Positions 44,841 through 54,272 are shown, counted from the first letter of the stretch. The stretch: DNA of 64,000 nt from Flavobacterium microcysteis (GCF_006385255.1 NZ_VFJE01000051.1:186001-250000), one strand, 5' to 3'. A program made the numbers and translations. The notes: generated from the sequence alone by a model not told the origin.

Positions 44841-45338
44841 TTATAGTACGGCCAAAGCACTTTCGTAGTTAGGCTCGTTGGCAATTTCAGAAACCTGTTC
44901 TGTATGGATTACAGTACCGTTTTCGTCAAGAACAATAACCGCACGAGAATGTAGTCCTGCCAAAGCGCTATCTGCAATTTCCAGTCCGTAGTTTTTTCCA
45001 AAACTTCCATCTCTGAAATCAGAAAGGTTGACTACATTATCTAATCCTTCCGCACCACAGAAACGTTTTTGTGCAAAAGGAAGGTCTCTAGAGATACAAA
45101 GTACAGTAGTATTCTCCAAACCGCTTGCTTTAGCATTAAAATTTCTGACAGAAGTAGCACAAGTTGCAGTATCAATGCTAGGGAAAACGTTCAGTATTAA
45201 TTTTTTTCCTGCGAAATCAGAAAGCGACACAACGCCTAAATCTTTATTCACTAATTTGAAATCAGGTGCTTTTGAACCTACTTTTGGTAATTCACCGCTT
45301 GTCTTTACTGGATTTCCTCCTAATGTTACTGTAGCCAT
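44841..45338 (-). CDS. tpx: Thiol peroxidase
   Basis: The start at 45338 ([21 protein letters not shown]) is the family start; the longer frame adds a spurious hydrophobic leader. 165 residues: peroxidatic Cys60 in [13 protein letters not shown] and resolving Cys94 in [14 protein letters not shown], the atypical two-Cys Tpx pattern. Reduces peroxides at the expense of thioredoxin. Confidence 0.95.
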   Translation of the reverse strand: MATVTLGGNPVKTSGELPKVGSKAPDFKLVNKDLGVVSLSDFAGKKLILNVFPSIDTATCATSVRNFNAKASGLENTTVLCISRDLPFAQKRFCGAEGLDNVVNLSDFRDGSFGKNYGLEIADSALAGLHSRAVIVLDENGTVIHTEQVSEIANEPNYESALAVL

Positions 45339-45522
45339 TTTTTTAAATTTTATAAGGTTCAAAAGTATGAAAAATATATTTGTTAAAAGGACTGAAAACA
45401 AAAAACTCTCCCATTGCATAGAACGGTAGTGAATTTGTATCAGGGCTTATTGTATATGAAAAGTATTGTAGAAAGGAGTGAAGCTAAAAACAAATTTAGA
45501 TTTGTCTAGGAAAGGCAATAAA

Positions 45523-45554
45523 AAAGTCCCTTGTCGTTTTTTGCAAGGGACTTT
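45523..45554 (-). terminator. Terminator of 35-residue gene
   Basis: AAAGTCCCTTG (45523-45533) pairs with CAAGGGACTTT (45544-45554). Read on the minus strand it is followed by a T-run, and it sits 27 bp after the stop of the small gene at 45581. Confidence 0.85.
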
Positions 45555-45580
45555 CTGGTTTATGACTTTATAAGTCTGGC

Positions 45581-45688
45581 TTATTTGCGCTTACGGGTTT
45601 GCTTAGCCTCTAATTTTTGTTTTATTTTTTCTTGTTTCTTTTCTTTTAAATCAACTGTAGGGGCTTTTAAATTTTTTCCTTTAGCCAT
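45581..45688 (-). CDS. 35-residue basic protein
   Basis: On the minus strand the frame reads MAKGKNLKAPTVDLKEKKQE.. and ends EAKQTRKRK: 35 residues, more than a third Lys/Arg. Several features make it credible despite its size: an ATG, a Lys-rich helical composition, an unbroken frame and a strong terminator just after it. A small nucleic-acid- or ribosome-associated protein is a guess only. Confidence 0.6.
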   Translation of the reverse strand: MAKGKNLKAPTVDLKEKKQEKIKQKLEAKQTRKRK

Positions 45689-46139
45689 GATTGTAACTTT
45701 TAAAGGGTTATGAAATAAAATTATATATCAATGGAATAATAAAACCTATAGAAAGATATACCTGCGAGTTAGGGGCGGACATGACAATGCCTGCTAGAAA
45801 TGTAGCGGTATAGATTCAGGTTTTTTTAAGCACACTCGCGAGTGCTTAAAAATTCGGGAAGATGATTTTAGATTTGCGAATTTGAAACAGAGGTCGGTTA
45901 GCCATCAAATGAGCCAACCCTACAAGAACTGGTGTCTGTAGAATAGAAAGACTTTTTATATGGAACAATTTGTCTGTCATAACAAAAAGAAGATTTCTAA
46001 ATTGGTTACACTACAAACATATTGATTTTTAAAGATATTCCAAATTTTTAAGGCTGCAAAAGCTGTTATTTGAAAATCTGGAGAAAATAAAAAAAAACGC
46101 TCCCGAAAAGAGAGCGAATTTTTATAAGGCAAAAAGGAT
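45689..46139. other. 451-bp intergenic region with a strong palindrome
   Basis: No gene is seen. TTTTTAAGCAC at 45823-45833 is the reverse complement of GTGCTTAAAAA at 45842-45852, and the inner ACTCGCGAGT (45834-45843) is itself a perfect palindrome. It could be a terminator or a protein-binding site; no gene ends next to it. Confidence 0.55.
46096..46118 (-). terminator. Terminator of small protein gene
   Basis: CGCTC (46098-46102) pairs with GAGCG (46112-46116), and a long T-run follows on the minus strand. It ends the gene at 46140. Confidence 0.75.
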
Positions 46140-46397
46140 TTATTTGTCAATGGAGCCAAGAACCCGCTGCATAAATTTATTCAGCGCTTCCTTTTTATCT
46201 GTACCGTCTTTTATCATTTTATTGACTTCAAGAGCGCCATACATATTAGAAATCAATTCCCCGATAACATCCAGTTCTTCATCTTTGAGTGACGGAACTT
46301 CGGTCAAAGCCTCAAGTACCTCGATTGTTTCGATAATATAATCCTGATCGTTTTCTTCAATAAATTGAGTTAAATGTTTGATAACGGGTAATTTCAT
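46140..46397 (-). CDS. Small conserved protein, DUF6952-like
   Basis: 85 residues, acidic and helical (VIKHLTQFIEENDQDYIIETIEVLEALTEVPSLKDEELDVIGELISNMYGALEV). It lies directly downstream of a thioredoxin and a peroxiredoxin gene; I recall DUF6952-type proteins having this context in flavobacteria, but the family label is from memory. No Cys, so it is not itself a redox protein. Confidence 0.7.
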   Translation of the reverse strand: MKLPVIKHLTQFIEENDQDYIIETIEVLEALTEVPSLKDEELDVIGELISNMYGALEVNKMIKDGTDKKEALNKFMQRVLGSIDK

Positions 46398-46428
46398 ATT
46401 TGATTTCTTAAGTTTTTTAATGGTTCAA

Positions 46429-46737
46429 TTAAGCTATTTCATTTACCAATTCTGATAAAACTTCTGCTTTATTTGTCTGTGTCTGGTTTACAAGCTGCCC
46501 GTTTACGAAAGTTGCGAATGTAGGCAGGTTGGACACATTAGCCAATTTTCTGGATTCTGGTGAATTTTCAGCATCTACCAAAACAAAAGTCATGCTTTCG
46601 TTTTCTGTAGCCAGTTTTTTAAATTTCGGCTTCATGATACGGCAGTTTCCACACCAGGAAGCAGAATATTGCACGACAACTTTTTCATTAGAGTTTACTA
46701 AATCCTGTAGTGTGTCTTCGTTTAAATCAATTAACAT
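46429..46737 (-). CDS. Thioredoxin family protein
   Basis: 102 residues, single thioredoxin fold. Active site SASWCGNCRIMKP (Cys29/Cys32, CGNC instead of the usual CGPC) and cis-Pro LPTFATFVNG. The changed dipeptide should alter redox potential. It lies 68 bp downstream of the peroxiredoxin gene and probably serves as its reductant. Confidence 0.92.
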   Translation of the reverse strand: MLIDLNEDTLQDLVNSNEKVVVQYSASWCGNCRIMKPKFKKLATENESMTFVLVDAENSPESRKLANVSNLPTFATFVNGQLVNQTQTNKAEVLSELVNEIA

Positions 46738-46805
46738 AGCAATCTTTTTTGTGTTTATAAATTGCCGTCTTTATGATGTCATGAAGACGGCAATCGGAAT
46801 TGTTA

Positions 46806-47441
46806 TTAGTTATTCAAGTAAGAAGCAACACCTTCTCTTGTAGCGAACATAGCTTCTTTTCCTTCTTCCCAGTTAGCAGGACATACTTCACCTTTAGTTT
46901 GTACGTGAGTGTAAGCATCAACTAGTCTTAAGTATTCAGCAACGTTTCTTCCTAATGGCATGTCGTTTACGCTTTCGTGGAAGATTTTTCCTGTCTCATC
47001 AATCAAATAAGTAGCTCTGTACGTTACGTTTGAACCTTCGATGATTACTGAATCAGTTTCTTCGCTGTAGCTTGTAGATTCGATGTCTAAAATTCCAAGA
47101 ATGTTAGCAAGGTTACGGTTAGTATCCGCTAAGATTGGATAAGTAACACCTTCGATTCCTCCGTTGTTTTTTGGAGTGTTCAACCATGCAAAGTGCACTT
47201 CGTTAGTGTCGCAAGAAGCTCCAATTACGATAGTGTTTCTTTTTTCAAACTCTGGCAATGCAGCTTGGAAGGCGTGTAATTCTGTTGGGCAAACAAAAGT
47301 GAAATCTTTTGGGTACCAGAACAATAATACTTTTTTGTTGTTGTTTACTGCTTCTTCAAAAATGTTGATTTTTAGATTATCACCCATTTCTGAAATAGCA
47401 TCTACTGCAATGCTTGGGAATTTTTTTCCTACTAATGACAT
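46806..47441 (-). CDS. Typical two-Cys peroxiredoxin (AhpC/Prx1 type)
   Basis: 211 residues. Peroxidatic Cys51 in FTFVCPTELHAF and resolving Cys187 in KGEVCPANW, the typical two-Cys arrangement. The first gene of a peroxiredoxin-thioredoxin-small protein unit. A -7 box (TAGTTTTG, minus strand) lies 35 bp upstream. Confidence 0.95.
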   Translation of the reverse strand: MSLVGKKFPSIAVDAISEMGDNLKINIFEEAVNNNKKVLLFWYPKDFTFVCPTELHAFQAALPEFEKRNTIVIGASCDTNEVHFAWLNTPKNNGGIEGVTYPILADTNRNLANILGILDIESTSYSEETDSVIIEGSNVTYRATYLIDETGKIFHESVNDMPLGRNVAEYLRLVDAYTHVQTKGEVCPANWEEGKEAMFATREGVASYLNN

Positions 47442-47475
47442 AATTATTTGGTTTAAAAGTTATTTTTTTCTGATG

Positions 47476-47483
47476 CAAAACTA
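47476..47483 (-). promoter_or_regulatory. -7 box of peroxiredoxin unit
   Basis: TAGTTTTG on the minus strand matches TAnnTTTG, 35 bp upstream of the start. A clear TTTG -33 element was not found. Confidence 0.4.
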
Positions 47484-47734
47484 CACTTATGATTTGCTTT
47501 TACACATAGAAAATTATTATATATATTTATTTATCGATAGTTTAAGGCTATTGTTTTGGGTCTACTGAGAATTTTCTAATTTTTGTTTTCTAATTTTATT
47601 GAATTCGCAGTTTTGGCATTTTTCTTTTTCATAAATCCCATTATTAAGTTTGGTTTTATATATTTGTTTTTGGTTAAAATTTAAACCATAGAAACAGATT
47701 CTTCACAAAATCAATTAAATACGCACTTCCATAT

Positions 47735-49669
47735 ATGAGTTTTTCCAGTTTATTTAGAAAAAAGACAGTACAGGATATTTTAAAGCAGGTTGAAAAAAAC
47801 GAAATAGACGGACACAGTTCATTAGGAAAACACCTGACAGCGAGAGATTTGACTGCTTTTGGAATAGCAGCCATAGTTGGTGCCGGGATTTTCAGTACAA
47901 TTGGAAAAGCCAGTGCTGACGGAGGACCGGCCGTTATCTTTTTGTTTCTGTTTACAGCCTTGGCCTGTAGTTTTGCCGCTTTTGCTTATGCTGAATTTGC
48001 TTCCATGGTGCCTGTTTCCGGTAGTGCCTATACCTATTCGTATGTTGCTTTTGGAGAATTGATTGCCTGGGTTATTGGCTGGGCCCTGATTATGGAATAT
48101 GCTATCGGGAATATTACTGTAGCCATATCGTGGAGTGATTATTTTACAGGATTGCTCGAGAGTGGAGGACTCCATTTGCCCCAATGGATACAGATGGATT
48201 ATCTTACGGCTTCTAATGGCTATACTGAGGCAACTGCCTTAATGCAAGGCGGAAAAACATTTGCCAATCTTGATGCGGGATTACAGGACGCCTATACAGC
48301 TTGGACAACTTCACCTGTAATTGGCTCATTTCATCTTGTAACTGACATTCCTGCTTTGTTTATCATTGTTTTAATTACTGCTTTGGTATACAGAGGAATG
48401 AAAGAATCCAGAAACGCCAGCAACCTGATGGTTGTCGTTAAGCTTTGCGTTATACTTTTGGTAATTGCAGTAGGTGTTTTCTATGTCGATACAGCGAATT
48501 GGGACCCATTTGCTCCTAATGGCGTGAATGGCGTATTAAAAGGAGTTTCGGCTGTGTTTTTTGCGTATATAGGTTTTGATGCTATTTCTACAACAGCTGA
48601 AGAATGCAAGAATCCGCAACGTGATCTCCCAAGAGGTATGATGTGGGCGATTATTATATGTACGATATTATATATTGCTATAGCGCTGGTATTGACTGGA
48701 ATGGTAAAATACAATTCTTTGAATGTAGGTGATCCATTAGCTTTTGTATTCGACAAGCTGGATTTGAAATGGATGTCAGGAATTATTGCCGTAAGTGCTG
48801 TTGTTGCTATGGCCAGCGTATTGTTGGTATTCCAGATGGGACAGCCTAGAATCTGGATGAGCATGAGCCGTGATGGTTTGCTGCCGCAGAAATTTTCAAG
48901 AGTACACCCTAGATTTAAAACGCCTTCATTTGCGACCATCGTAACCGGCTTTGTAGTTGCTATTCCGGCACTTTTCCTAAACCTGACCATGGTTACCGAT
49001 TTGTGCAGTATAGGAACATTATTTGCTTTTGTACTGGTTTGTGCAGGAGTTTTAGTATTACAAAATAAGCCGAATATTCCGCGTGGGAAGTTTAAAACAC
49101 CCTATATTAATTCTAAATACATCATTCCGGTTTTATTGCTTGCTGGAATCGCTTATTCGTTTACCTACAATAAAAAGAATACGATGGATTTTATAACGAA
49201 TGTGCCGCAGATCAATAGTCCGGCTTCCATCGTTACTTCTTTGAGTAAAACTGAGACAGAAGAGGTGTATAAATTTCTGGTTGAAAACCACAAAGAAAGA
49301 GTATTTAATAAGACTACAGATTTAGAACAGATATTAAGCGATTTTCAGGAAAATGAGGCAGAATATGTCTCTGTTGTTGAATCGCTTCCAATAGATAAAT
49401 CATTGAAGTATGAAACCGGTTTTGCCTTATTCAAGCACAAAATTCCTATGTGGATTTTCCTGACTGTTTTGGTAGGTTTGGCTATATGGGCTTTCCGTCA
49501 AAATTTATCTCTGATTCCATTATTAGGATTAATCTGCTGTTTGTATATGATGGCAGAATTAAGCGTCTGGAACTGGATTTATTTCTTTGTCTGGCTGTTA
49601 ATTGGACTTGCAATTTATTTTGGTTATAGCCGAAAACACAGTAAGCTGAATTTTATAAAGGAAAATTAA
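47735..49669 (+). CDS. APC superfamily amino acid permease (cationic transporter type)
   Basis: 644 residues. The N-terminal core TARDLTAFGIAAIVGAGIFSTIG is the APC substrate-binding helix 1, and GMKESRNASNLMVVVKL and FFAYIGFDAISTTAEECKNPQRDLP are family hallmarks of the CAT branch. About 12-14 helices. Unusual: a soluble, charged insert of about 80 residues (SKTETEEVYKFLVENHKER .. VVESLPIDKS) between late helices, and a ~40-residue extracellular insert near residue 160. Confidence 0.92.
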   Translation: MSFSSLFRKKTVQDILKQVEKNEIDGHSSLGKHLTARDLTAFGIAAIVGAGIFSTIGKASADGGPAVIFLFLFTALACSFAAFAYAEFASMVPVSGSAYTYSYVAFGELIAWVIGWALIMEYAIGNITVAISWSDYFTGLLESGGLHLPQWIQMDYLTASNGYTEATALMQGGKTFANLDAGLQDAYTAWTTSPVIGSFHLVTDIPALFIIVLITALVYRGMKESRNASNLMVVVKLCVILLVIAVGVFYVDTANWDPFAPNGVNGVLKGVSAVFFAYIGFDAISTTAEECKNPQRDLPRGMMWAIIICTILYIAIALVLTGMVKYNSLNVGDPLAFVFDKLDLKWMSGIIAVSAVVAMASVLLVFQMGQPRIWMSMSRDGLLPQKFSRVHPRFKTPSFATIVTGFVVAIPALFLNLTMVTDLCSIGTLFAFVLVCAGVLVLQNKPNIPRGKFKTPYINSKYIIPVLLLAGIAYSFTYNKKNTMDFITNVPQINSPASIVTSLSKTETEEVYKFLVENHKERVFNKTTDLEQILSDFQENEAEYVSVVESLPIDKSLKYETGFALFKHKIPMWIFLTVLVGLAIWAFRQNLSLIPLLGLICCLYMMAELSVWNWIYFFVWLLIGLAIYFGYSRKHSKLNFIKEN

Positions 49670-49679
49670 ATAGAAATAA

Positions 49680-49707
49680 AAAAGCCGGCTAATTAAGCCG
49701 GCTTTTT
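49680..49707. terminator. Bidirectional terminator
   Basis: AAAAGCCGGCT / AGCCGGCTTTT around AATTA, flanked by A- and T-runs, between the converging permease and peptidase genes. Confidence 0.85.
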
Positions 49708-49719
49708 TATTAGTAGAAA

Positions 49720-51903
49720 CTATTTCTTCAAATACAAGAAGAAGTAATCTGCAATCTTTTGATTTAAGTGGATTCTGTCTCTACCGCTTACGTTATGTTC
49801 GTGAGTAGGATATAAGAAATAATCAACCTGTTTTCCTTCTTTGATACAGGCCTGGATAAATTCCATACTGTTTTGCTGTACAACAACCGGATCTTGTGCT
49901 CCGTGAATCATCAAAAGATGTCCTTTCAATTGCTTGGCTTTGTTGATAACGCTCGCTTTTTCATAACCTTCTGGGTTTTCTTGTGGCATGTCCATATATC
50001 TTTCACCATACATTACTTCATAGTATTTCCAGTCACAAACCGGACCTCCTGCAACACCTACTTTGAAAACATCGCTGTGGTTCAAAAGCAATGAAGTAGT
50101 CATAAAACCACCAAAGCTCCATCCATAAACTCCAATTCTGTCTTGGTCTACAAAGTTTTTTGACTTTAGGAATTCAATTCCTTTCATCTGGTCAGCCATT
50201 TCATTTTGTCCAAGGTTTCTGTGGATTACATGTTCAAAATCTCTTCCTCTGGCATCACTTCCTCTGTTGTCTACTGTGAATACTACAAACTCATTCTGAG
50301 CCATAAAGAAATCAAACAGGGTAGCTCCACCAAGCCACTCATTTTGTACTAATTGTGCGTGTGGTCCACCGTACACATATACCATTACCGGATATTTTTT
50401 AGTAGCGTCAAAATTAGCCGGATAGATCAAACGTCCGTTCAAAGGTGTTTTGCCATCCGCAGATGTTATCGTTACCAATTCCATCTTTGGCAGATTTGTT
50501 TTTCCTAAATAAGGATTCACAGATTTGATCAGATTGGTAGATTTATTTGTTTTTAAATTTACAATAGCCACTTCGTTTGGAGTAGTCACGTTGGTAAATT
50601 GGTCTAGCAATAATGTTCCATCGCTGCTGATACTACCGCCGTGCATTCCAGAAGCTGTAGTCAGTTGTGTTGTTTTGCCCGATTTCAAATCAACTTTAAA
50701 GAATTGCCTGTCCAAGCCGTTATTTGATGTTCCGATGTAAAACACATTCTTTCCTTCTTTGTCAAAATCCAATAGGGTAGTGACTACAACATTGTTATAA
50801 CCCAATTTTCGAACTTGTTTGCCATCTGTATTATAAATATACAATTGTTCAAAACCGTCTTTTTCGCTTCTGTATAAAAATTCAGTAGTAGAATTTGGAA
50901 GGAAAGTCAGGTCATGTAGCGGCTCAACATAAGTTGAAGCTTTTTCTTCGAATAATGTTTTTACCAAAGTTCCGGTTGAAGCATCATATTTGTTTAATTT
51001 CAAATGATTCTGTTCTCTGTTTAATACTCCAATGTAAACGAATTTTCCGCTAAGATCCCAAGTAATACAAGTTAAGAACTGCTCTTTAGGCTCTCCAGTT
51101 TGTAGGGTCACTGATTTTTTAGAATTTACATCATAAACAACAAGAGTTACTTCTTCACTTTTCATACCCGCCATCGGATACTTGATGTTTTTGTTGGCTG
51201 CAATTCGTGCACTAAAGTCAGTAAGCGGGTAATCGGCAACCATTGTCTCGTCTTTTCTGTAATAAGCCAACTTGTCGTTTTTTGGACTCCACCACATACC
51301 GCGGTTGATTCCAAATTCTTGTCTGTGTGTATAATCACTTCCGTTCACGATTCCGGCATTCTCATCAGAAGTTATGCTGGTAGTTTGTCCTGAATTGGTA
51401 GTGATTTTGATATTGTTATTATCAAGCCAGGCTGCATATTTTCCATCAGACGAAATAATTTGATTTCTGCCTTCAGAAGAAAAAGCAACACCATTTTTGA
51501 CTTCTTTTTTATCAACATCAAATTGGATAAGGTATTTGGAGTTTTTTCCATCGACTTCAAATTCCAATGTGTTTTTGTCAATCCAGGTATAAGAATACGG
51601 GAACATTCTTAATTGGAATTCATCAGTAGAAAATTTGTTTTTCAAAGCTGCCTGAAGATCTGCTTTAGTCAAAACAATTGTTTCAGCCCAATTGCCTTCT
51701 TCGCTTTTTGAAATTAGTTTTGAATACGAATTATCCAGATAAGTTATCGCTTTCGTGTCTTTTCTCCATTTCGGAGCTACCAGATTTTCAACGGCAAAAT
51801 TTCGATACTGACCAAAAGTAGCCTCTTCAATAGTCAGGTTCTTTTGGGCATAAGCCACAATCCCAGCCAGAAGGAAAGCTGATAAAAAAGATATTTTTTT
51901 CAT
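49720..51903 (-). CDS. Dipeptidyl peptidase IV-like S9 peptidase
   Basis: 727 residues with a signal peptide (MKKISFLSAFLLAGIVAYAQ). An N-terminal beta-propeller domain (DPPIV_N) is followed by the alpha/beta hydrolase. The catalytic residues are visible: Ser in GVYGWSFGGFMT, Asp in HGAQDPVV and His in PTHEHNVSGRDR. MVYVYGGPHAQ is the oxyanion-side motif. Exported; removes N-terminal dipeptides, typically X-Pro, for peptide nutrition. Confidence 0.93.
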   Translation of the reverse strand: MKKISFLSAFLLAGIVAYAQKNLTIEEATFGQYRNFAVENLVAPKWRKDTKAITYLDNSYSKLISKSEEGNWAETIVLTKADLQAALKNKFSTDEFQLRMFPYSYTWIDKNTLEFEVDGKNSKYLIQFDVDKKEVKNGVAFSSEGRNQIISSDGKYAAWLDNNNIKITTNSGQTTSITSDENAGIVNGSDYTHRQEFGINRGMWWSPKNDKLAYYRKDETMVADYPLTDFSARIAANKNIKYPMAGMKSEEVTLVVYDVNSKKSVTLQTGEPKEQFLTCITWDLSGKFVYIGVLNREQNHLKLNKYDASTGTLVKTLFEEKASTYVEPLHDLTFLPNSTTEFLYRSEKDGFEQLYIYNTDGKQVRKLGYNNVVVTTLLDFDKEGKNVFYIGTSNNGLDRQFFKVDLKSGKTTQLTTASGMHGGSISSDGTLLLDQFTNVTTPNEVAIVNLKTNKSTNLIKSVNPYLGKTNLPKMELVTITSADGKTPLNGRLIYPANFDATKKYPVMVYVYGGPHAQLVQNEWLGGATLFDFFMAQNEFVVFTVDNRGSDARGRDFEHVIHRNLGQNEMADQMKGIEFLKSKNFVDQDRIGVYGWSFGGFMTTSLLLNHSDVFKVGVAGGPVCDWKYYEVMYGERYMDMPQENPEGYEKASVINKAKQLKGHLLMIHGAQDPVVVQQNSMEFIQACIKEGKQVDYFLYPTHEHNVSGRDRIHLNQKIADYFFLYLKK

Positions 51904-52056
51904 GTTGTTAAAATTAAAGTCGCTAATTTACTTAAAATAGTAGTCGTGAGAATAAAAGATTGTTACAAATATTTTATAAAAAATGTAGTGTCTGGCTGCT
52001 TCTTTCAGGAGATAAAGCATATAGAATTAGGGCTTCTATAAGTTTTGTCTTTCTTG

Positions 52057-52205
52057 AACACGGATGCAACTAATTTCGCAGTCCAGTGCAGATTTTTAGG
52101 AATAGCTAAGAAATCCGTGAAATCAGCGAAATCGATAAAATCAGCGTTCTTGTAATTTGGACACGGATGCCGCTGATTTCACAGATTAAGGCAGATTTTT
52201 AAGAG
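52057..52205. repeat. Imperfect direct repeat pair
   Basis: ACACGGATGCAACTAATTTC at 52058 and ACACGGATGCCGCTGATTTC at 52161 both continue to a GCAGATTTTTA segment. The spacing is about 103 bp. Neither copy encodes a protein. Confidence 0.55.
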
Positions 52206-52266
52206 GTGGCTGAAAATCCTGAGATTAAGTGGGATCAGCGTTTTTTAAATGTTTATACCATAAAAA

Positions 52267-52304
52267 AATGCCTTTATAGTTCTGTTTGGAACTAAAAAGG
52301 CATT
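52267..52304 (-). terminator. Terminator of methionine gamma-lyase-like gene
   Basis: AATGCCTTTATAGTTC pairs with GGAACTAAAAAGGCATT (one mismatch) around a short loop. A T-run follows on the minus strand, 20 bp after the stop. Confidence 0.85.
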
Positions 52305-52324
52305 GCGGTTTATATTTAGGTTGA

Positions 52325-53551
52325 TTAGTTTGCTAAAGCGATAGACTTATCCAATACGCCTAATTCTTCCATACAGCTTCTCATCATTGAATAGGTTCTT
52401 TCGATATCATTGTCTAATCCGATAGAAAAACGGATTAATCCATCTGTCAGTCCCATTGCAGCTTGTTCTTCTAAAGGAATTTCGCTTGATGTAGAAGTTC
52501 CAGGTGCGCTGAATAGAGTTTTATAAAATCCTAAACTTACTGCCAGATAGCCCAGATTTCGCTGTTGCATCAATTCCATCAGTTCGTTTGCTTTGTCCAG
52601 AGTACCTACATCAATTGTCATCATTCCTCCAAAACCATATTCTGGGTTAATCATGCTTTTGTATAATTCATGGCTCGGATGGCTTTTTAATCCCGGATAA
52701 ACCGTTTTTAATCCGTCTTTTTCAAACTTTTCAGCAAGATAAAGAGCGTTGTGGCTATGCTGTTTGATACGGATATGTAACGTTCTTAGGTTTTTCATAA
52801 CGCTTGCTGAACGAAGACTGTCCATTGTAGGTCCCAAAAGCATACTTGCACCATTGTTCACATTTTTCAGGCTATTCACAAATTCCTGCGACGCACAAAC
52901 AACACCACCTACGGTATCGCTACTTCCGTTGATGTATTTTGTCAAACTATGAATTACGATATCCGCACCCAGTTTTGCCGGAGCAACAGACAACGGAGAA
53001 AAAGTATTATCGACTACCAATTTGATATTGTGTTTTTTAGCAATCTTAGCCAAACCGGCAATATCAGCTACTTCAAGAAGCGGGTTGCTGACAGTTTCAC
53101 AATAAAGAACTTTAGTGTCAGGCGTAATAGAAGCTTCAACTACATCTAACTTTGTAATGTCTACAAATGTCGTCTTGATGCCGAATTTAGGTGTAAAATT
53201 CTTTAAGAAAGCATAAGTACCACCGTAGATTGTTCTGCTGGAAACAATATGGTCGCCAGTTCCACACAACTGTAATAATGTTGGTGTAATCGCACCCATA
53301 CCGGAAGCAGCCACATTTGCAGATTCTGTACCTTCCATAGCAGCTAAAGCTTTGTCAAGATATAAATTACTTGGAGAAGAATGACGGGAATATAGATAAC
53401 AGCCTTCGGCATTGCCTTCAAAAGTGTCAAACATGGTTTTTGCTGACAAAAACGTATAGGTAGAAGAATCCGAAATAGAAGGATTGACACCTCCAAATTC
53501 TCCAAAATATTGTAAGTCTTGAATATTGTCTGCTGGATTGAAATCTTTCAT
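52325..53551 (-). CDS. PLP-dependent Cys/Met metabolism enzyme (methionine gamma-lyase-like)
   Basis: The start at 53551 (MKDFNPADNIQDLQYFGEFG) is chosen; a longer frame adds a hydrophobic stretch not in the family. 408 residues. YSRHSSPSNLYLDKALAAME, the PLP-lysine segment DIVIHSLTKYINGSSDTVGG and GFYKTLFSAPGTSTSSEIP place it in the cystathionine gamma-synthase/methionine gamma-lyase family. The exact reaction is not fixed by sequence. A divergent Lrp-type regulator (53721) suggests amino-acid control. Confidence 0.88.
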   Translation of the reverse strand: MKDFNPADNIQDLQYFGEFGGVNPSISDSSTYTFLSAKTMFDTFEGNAEGCYLYSRHSSPSNLYLDKALAAMEGTESANVAASGMGAITPTLLQLCGTGDHIVSSRTIYGGTYAFLKNFTPKFGIKTTFVDITKLDVVEASITPDTKVLYCETVSNPLLEVADIAGLAKIAKKHNIKLVVDNTFSPLSVAPAKLGADIVIHSLTKYINGSSDTVGGVVCASQEFVNSLKNVNNGASMLLGPTMDSLRSASVMKNLRTLHIRIKQHSHNALYLAEKFEKDGLKTVYPGLKSHPSHELYKSMINPEYGFGGMMTIDVGTLDKANELMELMQQRNLGYLAVSLGFYKTLFSAPGTSTSSEIPLEEQAAMGLTDGLIRFSIGLDNDIERTYSMMRSCMEELGVLDKSIALAN

Positions 53552-53640
53552 AAGAATGGTAATAGTTAAGAATAAAATAGATACCAAAAAAACAATCAAA
53601 TAAATAATAAATCAATAATAGGTTTAAAATTTAGATAATT

Positions 53641-53659
53641 AAACTATAAATAGTAGTTT
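53641..53659. promoter_or_regulatory. Candidate Lrp operator
   Basis: AAACTA-TAAATAG-TAGTTT, a 6-bp inverted repeat with 7-base spacer in the 169-bp divergent region, overlapping TAGTTTTG at 53654. AsnC/Lrp proteins often bind such AT-rich dyads. Confidence 0.4.
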
Positions 53660-53720
53660 TGATAGTTTTTTTGACCAAATGATATTGTAAATTCTTTTAT
53701 CAACCGAAAATCCATCAACA

Positions 53721-54179
53721 ATGATTTTAGATACTATAGACAAGAAACTTTTGAAACTTCTACAAGAAGATTCTAAACGAACCACCAAAGAACTTTCTCT
53801 GAAACTAGATCTTTCTGTCACAGCAGTCTATGAGCGTATTAAAAAACTTGAGAGGGAAGGAATTGTAAAAAAATATGTTGCTCTTTTAGATAAGAATTCC
53901 GTTCAAAAAGGGTTTGTTGTTTTCTGTCACTTGAAATTGATGCAGCACACCAAAGAGTTTATTTCTCAGTTTGAGAAAGAGGTTGTGCAACTCAATGAAG
54001 TCCTTGAGTGTTTTCACGTCAGTGGAGATTATGACTATATCTTGAAGATTTGTGTTGAAAACATGGAAGAATATAGAGAATTTATGGTTACAAAACTCAC
54101 AAGCTTACAGCATATTGGCAGTACCCATAGTATGTTTATGATTGGGGAAGTTAAGAATACTACCGCTTTTGTTTTTTGA
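53721..54179 (+). CDS. Lrp/AsnC family transcriptional regulator
   Basis: 152 residues. An N-terminal HTH (LDTIDKKLLKLLQEDSKRTTKELSLKLDLSVTAVYERIKKLEREGIVKKY) precedes an RAM/ACT-like effector domain (FVVFCHLKLMQHTKEF .. DYDYILKICVENMEEY). Divergent from the methionine gamma-lyase-like gene, the usual position of a specific Lrp-type regulator. Confidence 0.93.
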   Translation: MILDTIDKKLLKLLQEDSKRTTKELSLKLDLSVTAVYERIKKLEREGIVKKYVALLDKNSVQKGFVVFCHLKLMQHTKEFISQFEKEVVQLNEVLECFHVSGDYDYILKICVENMEEYREFMVTKLTSLQHIGSTHSMFMIGEVKNTTAFVF

Positions 54180-54219
54180 TTTTTAAAAAGCTAAATAAAC
54201 GCTAATGTATTCACAATCA

Positions 54220-54250
54220 TTGGTTTTTAAATGTTAAAAAGCTATTTTTG
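54220..54250 (+). promoter_or_regulatory. nhaA promoter
   Basis: TTGG at 54220-54223 and TATTTTTG at 54243-54250, separated by 19 bp, fit the Bacteroidetes -33/-7 pattern; the start codon is 22 bp further on. Confidence 0.5.
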
Positions 54251-54272
54251 AGAGAATCACAAAAAGTTTTAT

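Larger units (their letters stand above)
51904..52324. other. 421-bp intergenic region with degenerate direct repeats
   Basis: No gene. Two ~45-bp imperfect direct repeats (ACACGGATGC..CTGATTTC..GCAGATTTTTA) start near 52057 and 52160, with further CAGCG-AATC-TAAAATCAGCG runs between them. Such repeats are common flavobacterial intergenic filler. A terminator closes the region at 52267. Confidence 0.6.
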
